This document shows positions 8,750 to 17,799 of a stretch of 64,000 bases of DNA, one piece after another. How positions within the stretch are numbered: the stretch's first letter is position 1; every line of letters starts with the position of its first letter. A model generated the notes under the pieces. It saw only the letters and a program-made list of their open reading frames with translations, searched no databases and was not told where the DNA came from. Both the position numbers and the translations under genes were made by a program. Source of the DNA: Stygiolobus caldivivus (GTDB lineage: Archaea > Thermoproteota > Thermoprotei_A > Sulfolobales > Sulfolobaceae); contig NZ_AP024597.1 of NCBI RefSeq assembly GCF_019704315.1, forward strand, positions 186,001 through 250,000, given 5' to 3'.

Positions 8750-9700
8750 ATGAAGAGGAAGTCGGTCATCAAGCTAACTATGATTTTTTTAGTAGTAGTC
8801 CTTGCTATCATAGTCTTATCTACACCTATCTCCTTTTTATTATACTACTACTCCATTCCCTACTCAACGCCGTTTCAGAAGGGAGCTACTATAAATTATG
8901 AAATTTTCCTTTCCTACACCTATAAGACATTTAAAGGTAAGATTTACAGTCTAGAAGAAAACGGTTACCTGACGGTGAAGTCTCTGGGAGGGTCACAATT
9001 CGAACTCACGTTTTACGGAGGGTACCTCAACCTGACTTGCTTTAATTTCAAGGCCAGTAAACCCACCTCTACAGTAGTCAAGGCCGGTAAGATCCCAAAC
9101 GTCACAACGGTCTTGGGGTATTCCTCTCCGCTAATGAGGACCCTGATCATAAAGGGGTACCAGCCTACAGCCGTCTTTAATTATACTCCTTACCCGGGGT
9201 GCAGCGTAAAAGAAGTTTTGGTCAAGACAAGTATTACCCTTTTCGATATAGAACCTCCTTTCGGGTTAATGCCCTATATATATGTCGATAATGTAAGTAG
9301 GAGCCCGGACTTGTCGTTAGTTTACTTCCCGGTCCCGGGAGACAGCATGATCGTAGACGGGGGTACGATCAACTTCTACTACCAGCCCCCGACTTATAAT
9401 GCCTCCGCCTCTGACCGGTTTGCCAACCCCCTGATCCCCATTAACATGACAGGGTGGATGGTCGAGTGTAGCCTGTTCCAATACCTGATACACAACGTGA
9501 CGTCTAACTACGCAGAAAACGGAAAGTACTTGGCTACCATGAGCATTTCAGTCCTGTTGCCGAACTCTCACAACAGGATCAGATTCGACCAAGATTGGGG
9601 CGAGTACCCTTTAGCTACCATCGATTATTGGAGAAATGTAATAATACTGTTCCTCATCATAATAGGCGTCTTATACTTCTTATACAGGAGGATGGTCTAG
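8750..9700 (+). CDS. Membrane-anchored protein with large extracellular domain
   Basis: The 316-aa product has one membrane helix near the N-terminus (about residues 8-33) and another at the very C-terminus (about 292-312, followed by Y-R-R-M-V). Between them lies a roughly 260-residue domain rich in aromatic and beta-branched residues with N-x-S/T sites, so it probably faces outward. Base composition is somewhat GC-richer than that of the preceding gene. The 29-nt spacing suggests co-transcription with the Cys-rich secreted protein upstream. No family recognised. Confidence 0.6.
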   Translation: MKRKSVIKLTMIFLVVVLAIIVLSTPISFLLYYYSIPYSTPFQKGATINYEIFLSYTYKTFKGKIYSLEENGYLTVKSLGGSQFELTFYGGYLNLTCFNFKASKPTSTVVKAGKIPNVTTVLGYSSPLMRTLIIKGYQPTAVFNYTPYPGCSVKEVLVKTSITLFDIEPPFGLMPYIYVDNVSRSPDLSLVYFPVPGDSMIVDGGTINFYYQPPTYNASASDRFANPLIPINMTGWMVECSLFQYLIHNVTSNYAENGKYLATMSISVLLPNSHNRIRFDQDWGEYPLATIDYWRNVIILFLIIIGVLYFLYRRMV

Positions 9701-10417
9701 AGACTTGGGCTTAGCCGCTCGGCCCTTTCCTGAGCACATGTTGACAATGGACCCTAGAGGGTTATGAGAAAGGCGGTAGCGCAGTCGCTGAGCTATTATA
9801 CTCAGTCAAGTACTAAGGAGCAAGCCCTCCATCATATTCATAGAGAATGTGTACTATATAGGCTAAAGCCCCATCACCCTTTACAAACCGACCGAGTATT
9901 TCTTTACGGTGCTCAAGGCGTGGTAAGCCCTTTTCCTATGCGGCCGCTACGGGGGCAGGGGCCCCTTTTATACACAATTTGTGCTCTAGCGACGGGCTAC
10001 CGTCCTCAGGTATACCAGGCCACCGGCTAAAGGGATAGCTCTAAAACCGACCATAACATCAACGAGAAAGTCTTTGCCCTTTAATACTTTACAAAGTACG
10101 AAACCGGTCCGAGCGGGTCTTGCGTTCAGGTAGCTTAACTTACCCACCTCTAACACCGACAAACCCGAGGTCTGTCCCTTTAACCTTGGCAACCATACGG
10201 ACAGCGCCTTACGTGAGATCCGGTGTCGGTATTTTTTATTAATCTGACTTGTGGTATTACACAATCCACGGTTAGGAGTGGGGACTCTCGAGTATTTAAC
10301 ATAAAGCTAAGTATTGGCATAAATACTAGGGTAATGTCCAGAGCGTAGTTTTTCAGTAAATTTTATACTAAAAAGGCCTTACATAATGCGGGGACTTCTT
10401 GTTTTTGTCGAACTATT
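9701..10417. other. Non-coding region with R1-like tail
   Basis: Open frames here have no protein-like character on either strand. Around 10295-10365 the sequence (tatttaacataaagctaag, then actagggtaatgtcc) resembles the end of repeat R1. Nothing else is recognised. Confidence 0.35.
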
Positions 10418-10456
10418 ATGACAAAATTTATAAACTGGGTATTTAGAGGTTTACCA

Positions 10457-12307
10457 ATGAAAGATAATAAAAAGTTAGTGTCTATATTAATGCTCTCCCT
10501 AATTTTTTTATGTACACCTATTACACTGGCTCAGGTATCGCCTCAGGTAAAGCTAATGGCCACTAAGACTATTGACTCACCGTACGTGTTAGTTTGCAGT
10601 GTAACGGGGTATGACCACGGTATAATAGTACCATTAGAATACGTTAACTTTTCCTTTAGTTCAGGACAATTGAGGTACTATTCGACCTTATACATATACT
10701 TCTTCAACGCCACTACCAGCGTACTACTATACGAGTCAGCCCTAAACGGGATTGCCAAGGTCATACCTTTCATCAGGGACGGAGATCTATACATAGTGGT
10801 CCGCACGTTTGCGAATTCGCCCTATATTTCCCAAACACACTCACGATCTGTCGTTTACGTGTTCAGCGGCCTAAAGTTGGTTAGCACTTATACTATTGCA
10901 GGCACACTACTGAGCCCCAACGAGGTACCCCCACCGTCGAACCTCTCCGCAATCCAGATTGAAAAGTTTTGGCTTTCCAAGGTCACGGTACACATAAACA
11001 ATTACACAGCGACCGCAGAGGTGTGTACAGAGAACGTTACTATAGAGTTAAACGGGGTGAATATTACACTGGTAGGGCTGAGGCCTATGGTCGAACTACA
11101 ATTATCTGAGGGTGTACTCGTTATAGCTAAATATATCCAGCCGATATTGGGAGAAGCCAGGCCCCCGTTGTTAAACTTCACCTTGTTCAGTAATAACGGT
11201 AAGGTAATATGGACTGAAAACTACTCGATACGTGAACCACAGGAGGACCTCTTCAACCTGTTTAGTTCTAGCCAAGAAGTGAACTCTGACCTTTTCGGCC
11301 TACTTACCAGAGGGAAGGTAGCCGTAGTAGGCGATCAACTCTTCCTGATTAACGTGACCCAACAGGGCCCGTTTTTCGGCGAGTTAAGGTTCATCAACGC
11401 GACAATACTGGGGGTGAACCTGAGTGACGGGCTGGTCACCACAAGGGTAGACCTAACAAACGTGACACCTAACATAGGGTTACTGAACATAGGAGGGAAG
11501 CTTTACGTGTTGGCAATAAATAGTTCCGGAATTAACGTCGAGAAGTACAGTGACGGGCGCCTCACCGAGGTAAGCGAAATCCCGCTTGTCATACAGACAA
11601 AACAAGTAGTTAAACAGGATCACCAAGTAATCACATACCCTAACGGGACTACTATAAGGCGTGTGGTCAATGTTACCATAAACGTGACAAATATCTTGAC
11701 CAGCGCGTTCTATAGCTATGGCAGGTACTTATTGATAGCGAGCCCCTCAACCAAAGGTACTAATGTTACGGACATATACTCTAGAGGGATCACCTATTAT
11801 ACTTTGGGCGAAAACGTGACCCAGTTCCAACTAACACAGAGGAACTATGTGTTATTAATGAACAACAGCAACAATTTCACTTTAGTGTTTCTCAACAGTA
11901 ACGGGACTGTTATGGGGACTATGGACATCGGGGGTCTAGGGTCGGCTTTAGCGTCCTCTCTCTTACCGAGGCCTTACGTGTATGTGAGCATGGTAAACCC
12001 CTATACGTACTACGTGCTCAAGGTGTATTATAACCTGACTTCAGCTAACACTACGAATACTGAGATGCCGTCTTTCAAGGGCGAAACGCAGATCAACGTC
12101 TATGAAGTGGAATTCCCACAGCACTCAGTCCAGGTTACTAATACTATTACTAGTAATAAAAATAGTAATACAGTTCCTAACTCAACACCCTCTAACTCAA
12201 CACCCCCATCCACCCCCACAAGTGTAAATACCACACTATTGATAGCGGTAGTCGTCATCGCCGTAGTAGCTGTGGCAGCAGTCTTAGCCTTAAAAAGGAA
12301 GAAGTGA
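10457..12307 (+). CDS. Secreted, membrane-anchored surface glycoprotein
   Basis: I prefer the ATG at 10457 (MKDNKKLVSILML) over one 13 codons upstream at 10418, because it gives a standard signal peptide: basic start, hydrophobic core, cut after I-T-L-A-Q. The mature protein (about 590 aa) is beta-rich, contains many N-x-S/T sites and resembles a repetitive propeller-like surface domain, though no repeat motif is clear. It ends with a Ser/Thr/Pro/Asn linker (about residues 575-595 of 616), a membrane helix of Val/Ala/Ile and the tail ALKRKK. This tripartite layout is typical of Sulfolobales cell-surface binding proteins or components anchored near the S-layer. Function unknown. Confidence 0.65.
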   Translation: MKDNKKLVSILMLSLIFLCTPITLAQVSPQVKLMATKTIDSPYVLVCSVTGYDHGIIVPLEYVNFSFSSGQLRYYSTLYIYFFNATTSVLLYESALNGIAKVIPFIRDGDLYIVVRTFANSPYISQTHSRSVVYVFSGLKLVSTYTIAGTLLSPNEVPPPSNLSAIQIEKFWLSKVTVHINNYTATAEVCTENVTIELNGVNITLVGLRPMVELQLSEGVLVIAKYIQPILGEARPPLLNFTLFSNNGKVIWTENYSIREPQEDLFNLFSSSQEVNSDLFGLLTRGKVAVVGDQLFLINVTQQGPFFGELRFINATILGVNLSDGLVTTRVDLTNVTPNIGLLNIGGKLYVLAINSSGINVEKYSDGRLTEVSEIPLVIQTKQVVKQDHQVITYPNGTTIRRVVNVTINVTNILTSAFYSYGRYLLIASPSTKGTNVTDIYSRGITYYTLGENVTQFQLTQRNYVLLMNNSNNFTLVFLNSNGTVMGTMDIGGLGSALASSLLPRPYVYVSMVNPYTYYVLKVYYNLTSANTTNTEMPSFKGETQINVYEVEFPQHSVQVTNTITSNKNSNTVPNSTPSNSTPPSTPTSVNTTLLIAVVVIAVVAVAAVLALKRKK

Positions 12308-12745
12308 ATTTTTTCCCTTAATTTTTCGCTATATTTCTTCTGTTATCTGTTATGGTTCTCTATTTGTTTCACTTGTTTTTCACCTCTACGTCATTACAAT
12401 TAAGGCCTTAAAGTACATCAGATTCATGGAAAGCCTAAACGATTTAGTCCTAAAGACCCGGGGGTGATACGGGAAAATACCACCACGGTGTAAAGGCTAC
12501 AGTGTTTTTACATTACTTTTTCACGACGTCTTTCCAAATACCGTAATGTGAGTAGGCTGGCGTGGGGAGGGGATTAATTATACTCAGTCAAGCTACGTAG
12601 GCCTATCGCCATATATACGGGGTATACTTTAAGTTAAAGCTAATGATGCCCCCATAGTCTGATCAAGCGTAAAAAAATAAGCATAAGTTATACTTAGGCA
12701 AAAACGTATAAAAAGGCCCGTGCTACCCGTAACAACTGCCCTCAC
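12308..12745. other. Non-coding region
   Basis: A T-rich stretch directly after the upstream stop (12309-12330) may be a terminator. The remainder shows no gene and no repeat that I could recognise. Confidence 0.3.
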
Positions 12746-13315
12746 TTACTGCGGGCTTGAACTCCACCGCTCAATAATCTCTTTGTTATCAAGGACTAGC
12801 ATTAGCCTGCTCATATTGGCTAAGGACCTCTCGTGTGCTTCCTTATCTGCTGACGACACTGCCTCCTTTGCTATTACAGGTAGGAAGCCGAGTGTTTGGG
12901 CATGCCTTGCAGAAGTCTCGACCCCTATATCTGTCGCGATACCGGTAAACACTATTGTTTGGATCCCCGCATTCCTTAGCATTAGCTCGAAGTTTGTGCC
13001 TACAAAAATTGACGCCGTGTTCTTGTTCAGTACCACGTCACCTCCCTGCGGGTAAACGTCCTTGACTATGTCGCCGGGGTTAAAGTTCCTCCTCATATAT
13101 GCTGGTTGGAATCTCTCCGGCAAAGGGGTTATCTTTGTATAGACTATCGGCACGTCGTTCTGCCTCGCTGAGCTTATTAACTCTTTGAGTTTAGCCAAGA
13201 AGGTGTCTTTATTAAAGATCGAGTTTACCAGAGCCTCTTGTACGTCCCATACCACGAGGACTGAGTTCTTTTTTGTTATGAACTTTTTTAACTCGTCTTT
13301 GTTGAACCAAGCCAT
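12746..13315 (-). CDS. Isochorismatase-superfamily hydrolase with Gly at the nucleophile position
   Basis: The 189-aa protein has the isochorismatase/cysteine-hydrolase fold markers: the strand V-L-V-V-W-D-V-Q with catalytic Asp (D24), [10 protein letters not shown] with catalytic Lys (K98), a Gly-Thr-Asn-Phe loop, and [15 protein letters not shown]. In nicotinamidase-like and other cysteine hydrolases the last motif is A-T-D-I-C-V with the nucleophilic Cys. Here it is Gly131. True isochorismatases such as EntB also have Gly there, so hydrolysis without a covalent thiol intermediate is possible. The substrate cannot be told from sequence. It is a single gene with no operon partners. Confidence 0.8.
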   Translation of the reverse strand: MAWFNKDELKKFITKKNSVLVVWDVQEALVNSIFNKDTFLAKLKELISSARQNDVPIVYTKITPLPERFQPAYMRRNFNPGDIVKDVYPQGGDVVLNKNTASIFVGTNFELMLRNAGIQTIVFTGIATDIGVETSARHAQTLGFLPVIAKEAVSSADKEAHERSLANMSRLMLVLDNKEIIERWSSSPQ

Positions 13316-14047
13316 AAAGGAGAATACTTATTCAGAGGTAAAAAGTTTATCACCGAACAGATCCCGTGACTATAACTGCGCTGAATACTTTTCAGGTACA
13401 CAGCTTAAAATTATCGGGTTAAATAAAAAGAGGAGTGTACAATAGGGCATATTATCAAACAGATCCTTTAAAGTTATCCAATATTTTTATAAAGTTTTAA
13501 TTTAATTTGGCCCTCGAGTCCCTAACGGGGAACGCATGACACTCTCGGTTCAGACTATGTAGACCAAAAGGCTCTCCTTATGCTTTAAACTTAATACCGA
13601 GTGAAAACAATAAACGTTAAACAATGCGCTTCTGGTACGGAGGGTAAACCTCACTACACGATAGGTTTAGAGGTGAACTACACTTCAGAGTGTAGGCAGA
13701 GTTTAAACCTACCCTTTTGTGTTTATAACGAGTTTTTATTCCACGTATTATTACTCATGCTGGCCTAAGTTAGGGTCACAACGTGCGGTGTCCTATCTAC
13801 TTATGCCCCTACGTATTTCTGATCAGGCACATGATGCTAACATTTTCTGAGCGGTGCTCTGTGCCCTCAAGTATTTAACAGAGGTGAAAGTGTATAAGTT
13901 AAGGGCTAAGTGTTCAAGGTAATACTTAACTGCCTCGGCTTTTACCGCAAGCACCACACTGGGTTAATCTAATGAGGACACGCGAGGTCCTCATCGGATT
14001 GTACAGTCAATTTGATTAGGTATATCTGCATAGTATTTAGATAGAAA
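13316..14047. other. Non-coding region
   Basis: No coding signal on either strand. The section around 13863-13960 (agtatttaacagaggtg, then aaggtaatacttaactgcc) weakly resembles the tail of repeat R1. Confidence 0.3.
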
Positions 14048-14695
14048 ATGCAACTACTTATATTCCCGATATCGCTCTTGGCATCAGGGCTAATAATCAT
14101 GGCAGTGCCCTATTACTACTCTAATAAGTTAGTGTATATCGCGGTGACCTTGGCCTCTTCGGCCTCTATCTCGTTCTCCCTCCAGTTCCTACTGGAACTA
14201 TCACCTCTGTTCAGGCCTTACTTGCACTTCATTTCTTATTTCAACATAATGGTGGGGCACAACTGTATGAACGCGTTAGGTTTTCTTATCCCCCTCTCCG
14301 TCTCGCTATACCTAGCTACTAAAGCTGAGGTCGACAAGGTCGATATAGTCCTACTCATCACCTTATTGGGGATAAGCTCAACGGCGTTAACATTATACAA
14401 ACTGGGGCTCATCCCTTATATACCGGAGCTCCTCGTGTACAGGAATTATGTAGGTTATTCCCCTGATATTTTTCTCGTGATGGCCTTCTCCTACTCCCTA
14501 TTTAGAAAGAAGAACCCTTGCAAGCTGGCTTATGTAGAAATGTTTATAGCCGGGGCTTACGGCGATATGGTAGCGTTCGTGATAGGCGGTTCACATATTA
14601 TAGCCGGGGGGCTGGGCTTCCTAGACGGGGATTTCCTGTTACCGCTCTTGTTCTCTCTAGAGCTGAGACTGTTAAAGAGGTTTAAGAAACGATAG
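14048..14695 (+). CDS. Polytopic membrane protein of unknown function
   Basis: The 215-aa product has about six or seven hydrophobic segments separated by short loops and a basic C-terminal tail (L-L-K-R-F-K-K-R). A loop N-I-M-V-G-H-N-C-M-N-A lies near residue 70, and two Gly-rich turns (F-I-A-G-A-Y-G-D and H-I-I-A-G-G-L-G) lie late in the protein, which could be functional. There is no signal peptide and no recognised family. The gene stands alone between long gaps. Confidence 0.6.
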   Translation: MQLLIFPISLLASGLIIMAVPYYYSNKLVYIAVTLASSASISFSLQFLLELSPLFRPYLHFISYFNIMVGHNCMNALGFLIPLSVSLYLATKAEVDKVDIVLLITLLGISSTALTLYKLGLIPYIPELLVYRNYVGYSPDIFLVMAFSYSLFRKKNPCKLAYVEMFIAGAYGDMVAFVIGGSHIIAGGLGFLDGDFLLPLLFSLELRLLKRFKKR

Positions 14696-14734
14696 GGACA
14701 TGACTTTTATTCTCGCTGATGTTTTTTCACTCAT

Positions 14735-15100
14735 GACGATAACTTCTGCCCTTTTAAAGCTTTAGCCCCTTTTACGCGCCTTTTGCGGACTATTTTTTCC
14801 CTTGATCTAGTATAAATTCTTGAGCGAATAATTACAGTATTATGTGTAACCATTCTAGGTAGTCGGAGTCATAACCTCCTTATAATCGCATTTATACACG
14901 CTATTGCATCAGTTTTGTCTAGTGTATACTTATAATCGGTCAGTTTATAAAGGGCGACATTATCGTCAGCCTAGGGCTGATATATACACGCCACGGGAGA
15001 GCAAGGGCTTGCCCTCTAGCATCTAACTAAGTATAACGTGTGATATAACTTTACTGAGATAAATAGGGATGACAGAAAAGGCGTGAATGATCAAAAGACA
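14735..15100 (-). repeat. Dispersed repeat R2, copy C
   Basis: Reading on the + strand, the blocks cttataatcgcattt and gtgtgatataactttactga followed by gataaatagg match, in the same order, the copy at 26640-26920 and the reverse complement of the copy at 38470-38720. This copy is longer because it contains about 70 extra bases between the blocks. It occupies part of the 14696-16359 gap. Confidence 0.5.
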
Positions 15101-15767
15101 CATGGATTACCAGTTCTATATATTCTAAAAATTTAATTTTAAATCCTCTTAATATATTTGGCATGAATAAGTCTATATTATGTAGCGGACTTGTTTTTCT
15201 TAGTCGCAATTTATTTATCCTTTATAGTAGTTTTACCGTTTCACTTATCCCTTTTATACCCTCCCTATGTTCCTACTTTTCCTCATATTATATTCACTCA
15301 AAAGTAGCTACTCTTCAATTGCCCCTTGATGTCGTTCCTTCTTTACCCCCTCTTGTTAGGTATTATTGCACCAAGCCTTATATCCTTAGAAGTTTCATTC
15401 TTAATTATTAGCCTAGCTCTCGGTTTTTGGGTGCTCACGTCTCCATTGTAAATTAAAATACTCTCTATTGAATTAGTATAATTCTTTGTACAAATATCCG
15501 AATTTCTATTAAACTTTCTATCTAATTAAAGTTACACCCCCTCTCTTTCCGTCCTATTAGTTTTTTGTATTAATTTTACTCGTGTGTAATTAACAGTTAA
15601 AATACCACTTCTTCAATAAGATAAACTAAAATTGCAATAGGTCCGTGAACTACTCCTAAATAGATTTATTGGATTTCAAGGCTTTAGACTAAGATCGCGT
15701 GTAAATACTGATCAGGTATAAGTGTTTTAAGGATAGTGTTTTTAGCATAACACCCCCAGCTACCATG
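15101..15767. other. Non-coding AT-rich region
   Basis: A short open frame at 15163-15411 has an improbable composition (runs of Ser, Tyr, Leu) and no support. Around 15465 the sequence gaattagtataattct is also found at 58761 and inside R2 copies, so part of this region may be a worn R2 remnant. Confidence 0.3.
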
Positions 15768-15945
15768 GTTAACATTTTACGTAAAATCCTTACGTTTGAT
15801 AATATTTTTACTAATTAGACATGTAATATTACATATCTTACAATTATGGATTAGATTTTTAAGCACTTAACGTTAAGTAAAGTATAAATATTTACGTAAA
15901 TATTTAGGATAATACACAGCTACCACGATTTTTCCAATTATTGGT
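15768..15945 (+). repeat. Dispersed repeat R1, copy b
   Basis: The segment opens with ttttacgtaaaatcc, runs through tttttactaattagacatgt, then ttaagtaaagtataaatatt and acgtaaatattta, and closes with cagctaccacgatttttcc. The first blocks match the reverse complement of 43940-44085 almost exactly, and the closing block resembles that of 3676-3850. The ends are partly palindromic around ttacgtaa. Sequence from 15946 to 16359 shows nothing recognisable. Confidence 0.6.
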
Positions 15946-16359
15946 ACAACGAATAAGGGATACAGAAATCAACTAAACCATAAGCTCTGCCTGTGACAAA
16001 ATTATTTCACCGGGCTAATCTAGAACACCTATAAGTCTGTACCCTGTAAGCCTCTCTTGCAAGTGTAATTAAAGCTGAGTATAGATGGCTCAATAAAAAG
16101 TCTAGTATTATGCTTCAAAATAATAAGTATCTCTTGTGCAATTAAGACTGTTACATATAGCGCCAAGTGTATGGACCTTATGCCATAACAATTGAGGAGA
16201 GAGTGATGTTAACACAAGGTTGAGAGTCACGAATATAACAGTTTTCCTAAACACGCGATTATTACATTTAAGCTTAAGGTATACTAAAATTTTTAATAAA
16301 ATTCTGGGAAAAATAAAAGAAAGTGCCTGTCTTTGATTTTTCCTCTTTTGTCATATGGA

Positions 16360-17130
16360 TTACGCTAAGCTTAATACCTCCTCTCCGTTTACGTTAACCT
16401 CCCCGTCAGACACTCCTGCATATATCACCGGCGGGGCTTGTGACTCCCCGGTAGCGGTGACCACATGGATAGAGGGTATTGTGTCCACGTTTATCACCCC
16501 GTTTTGTACTTCTAAGTGGTAGGTCAGGTTATAGTATTTACTTACGGTCACTGTGATCATACCGTTACCGACACTCCCGTAGAGGGATTTCCCGACCGCG
16601 TTATGCATTGTGATCACGCCGTTACCGACATTCACCTCCCCCTGAATAAAGCCCACATTATACAACGACACGTCTCCGTTACCTACCGTGAGGTAGAGTA
16701 AAGACGTATTAACGTCGGTAAGTTTTACGTCACCGTTACCCACAGATATATTAGCAGACGTGAAAATACTGATGGGTAGGTTAACGTAAATATCAGCACA
16801 GTATACGTTACTAGTGTCTGATGGAGGGGTTACCGATATGAACAAGGTCCCGTTAACCTCCTTGTAACAGACGTTAAAGTCGGAAGTCGAAGCCGTAAAC
16901 CCTTTAGCAACTAACTTAATACTGATACTGGGGGCTTGGCTTTTCGTTACTGACACAATACCGTTGCCGTTACATATCACCAGTTCGTGCACGGGGAGTG
17001 TTACGGGGACCGTTACGACCTCGGTCTTCATAAAGAGGTAATCTGTTATTATCGGTATCCCGGACACTACTAAGACGCCTACTGAACCCGCCACTACTAT
17101 AATTAGTATTGACACTAGTAACTTGTCCAT
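16360..17130 (-). CDS. Membrane-anchored beta-helix-like surface protein
   Basis: The 256-aa product has an N-terminal hydrophobic anchor (about residues 5-30) and an extracellular part built on repeats of the motif V-G-N-G-D-V or V-G-N-G-x-I-T (at about residues 134, 150, 168 and 189, and as a variant further on). These regular turns point to a beta-solenoid of the kind found in DUF4097-like or adhesin-head domains, where each V-G-N-G forms a corner. No catalytic residues are evident. It stands alone. Role likely structural or adhesive, by inference only. Confidence 0.6.
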   Translation of the reverse strand: MDKLLVSILIIVVAGSVGVLVVSGIPIITDYLFMKTEVVTVPVTLPVHELVICNGNGIVSVTKSQAPSISIKLVAKGFTASTSDFNVCYKEVNGTLFISVTPPSDTSNVYCADIYVNLPISIFTSANISVGNGDVKLTDVNTSLLYLTVGNGDVSLYNVGFIQGEVNVGNGVITMHNAVGKSLYGSVGNGMITVTVSKYYNLTYHLEVQNGVINVDTIPSIHVVTATGESQAPPVIYAGVSDGEVNVNGEEVLSLA

Positions 17131-17173
17131 AGGGATTTAGAAAATAAAGCATTATAAAAGGTTTGTGGTAGTA

Positions 17174-17400
17174 TTTTAGAGAGTGATAATAGTGTCACCA
17201 TTAAGCCATAAATTACACTAAAAATTTATATTAGAGAGTACTTTCAGGTAGGAGATCTGTAATTAAATATGACGTAGCTTGTCCCTCTTATAGTAGTCAT
17301 CACGTTGTTAAGAGTGGTAAGCCTCTGGATAGACAGAAGTATTTGTGCAGGGACTGCGATAAGAACTTCCCCGCAAATTTAATCATCACTATCACTTTAG
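17174..17400 (+). mobile_element. Left-end relic of an IS1-like element (copy 3)
   Basis: The segment starts with gagagtgataatagtgtcac followed by cattaagcc, resembling the terminal repeat of the elements at 7193 and 54221. It then encodes the zinc-finger part of the same transposase (A-C-P-S-Y-S-S-H-H-V-V-K, then G-K-P-L-D-R-Q-K-Y-L-C-R-D-C). One zinc-ligand Cys has become Tyr and homology stops near 17400, so only the left quarter survives. Confidence 0.6.
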
Positions 17401-17523
17401 GTCATGTACAGAATAATGCATTATCAGTATCAATATTATTAAATTACAGCAGTTATTCTACGTTTAACCTAACTTAAAGGTTTTCATCAGGATTAGCACA
17501 CCTCGTAGACGATTTTTGACAGA

Positions 17524-17790
17524 TCCTTTACTTCTTTATTTTTAGGTTTATTGTTGAACTGAATGCCCTCACTCGTTTAGGTGTCCCAGATGCTTTTCCT
17601 TCTGTTATGGGTGTGAGTGTTAGGGCTAATGCTACCTTCCTGCTCAGCTCGTCCATCACGAGTATTCCGGCTAAGTAGTTGTATGCTTTGGTGAGCTAGC
17701 TTTTTGCGGTGTTTAGTTCGTTATAGTTACCAATTTCTTGACCTTCACATTTTCCAAAGAAATTAGACGTAAGCCTAAAAACCTTATCAG
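17524..17790 (-). pseudogene. Decayed gene fragment of unknown family
   Basis: Read on the minus strand, this stretch gives a protein-like sequence containing L-T-K-A-Y-N-Y-L-A-G-I-L-V-M-D-E-L, then A-L-T-L-T-P-I-T-E-G-K-A-S-G-T-P, ending in K-K-stop. It is preceded by another in-phase-like piece after a frameshift and a stop codon. There is no start codon for the whole. I do not recognise the family. It is probably a remnant left by transposition or deletion. Confidence 0.35.
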
Positions 17791-17799
17791 TATTACTAG

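Noticed and set aside
9764-10264. Open frames on both strands as genes
   Set aside because: Neither has a protein-like pattern, ribosome site or promoter.
15163-15411. 82-codon open frame as a gene
   Set aside because: Composition is unlike neighbouring proteins, no conserved pattern, and the region is AT-rich non-coding with repeat remnants.
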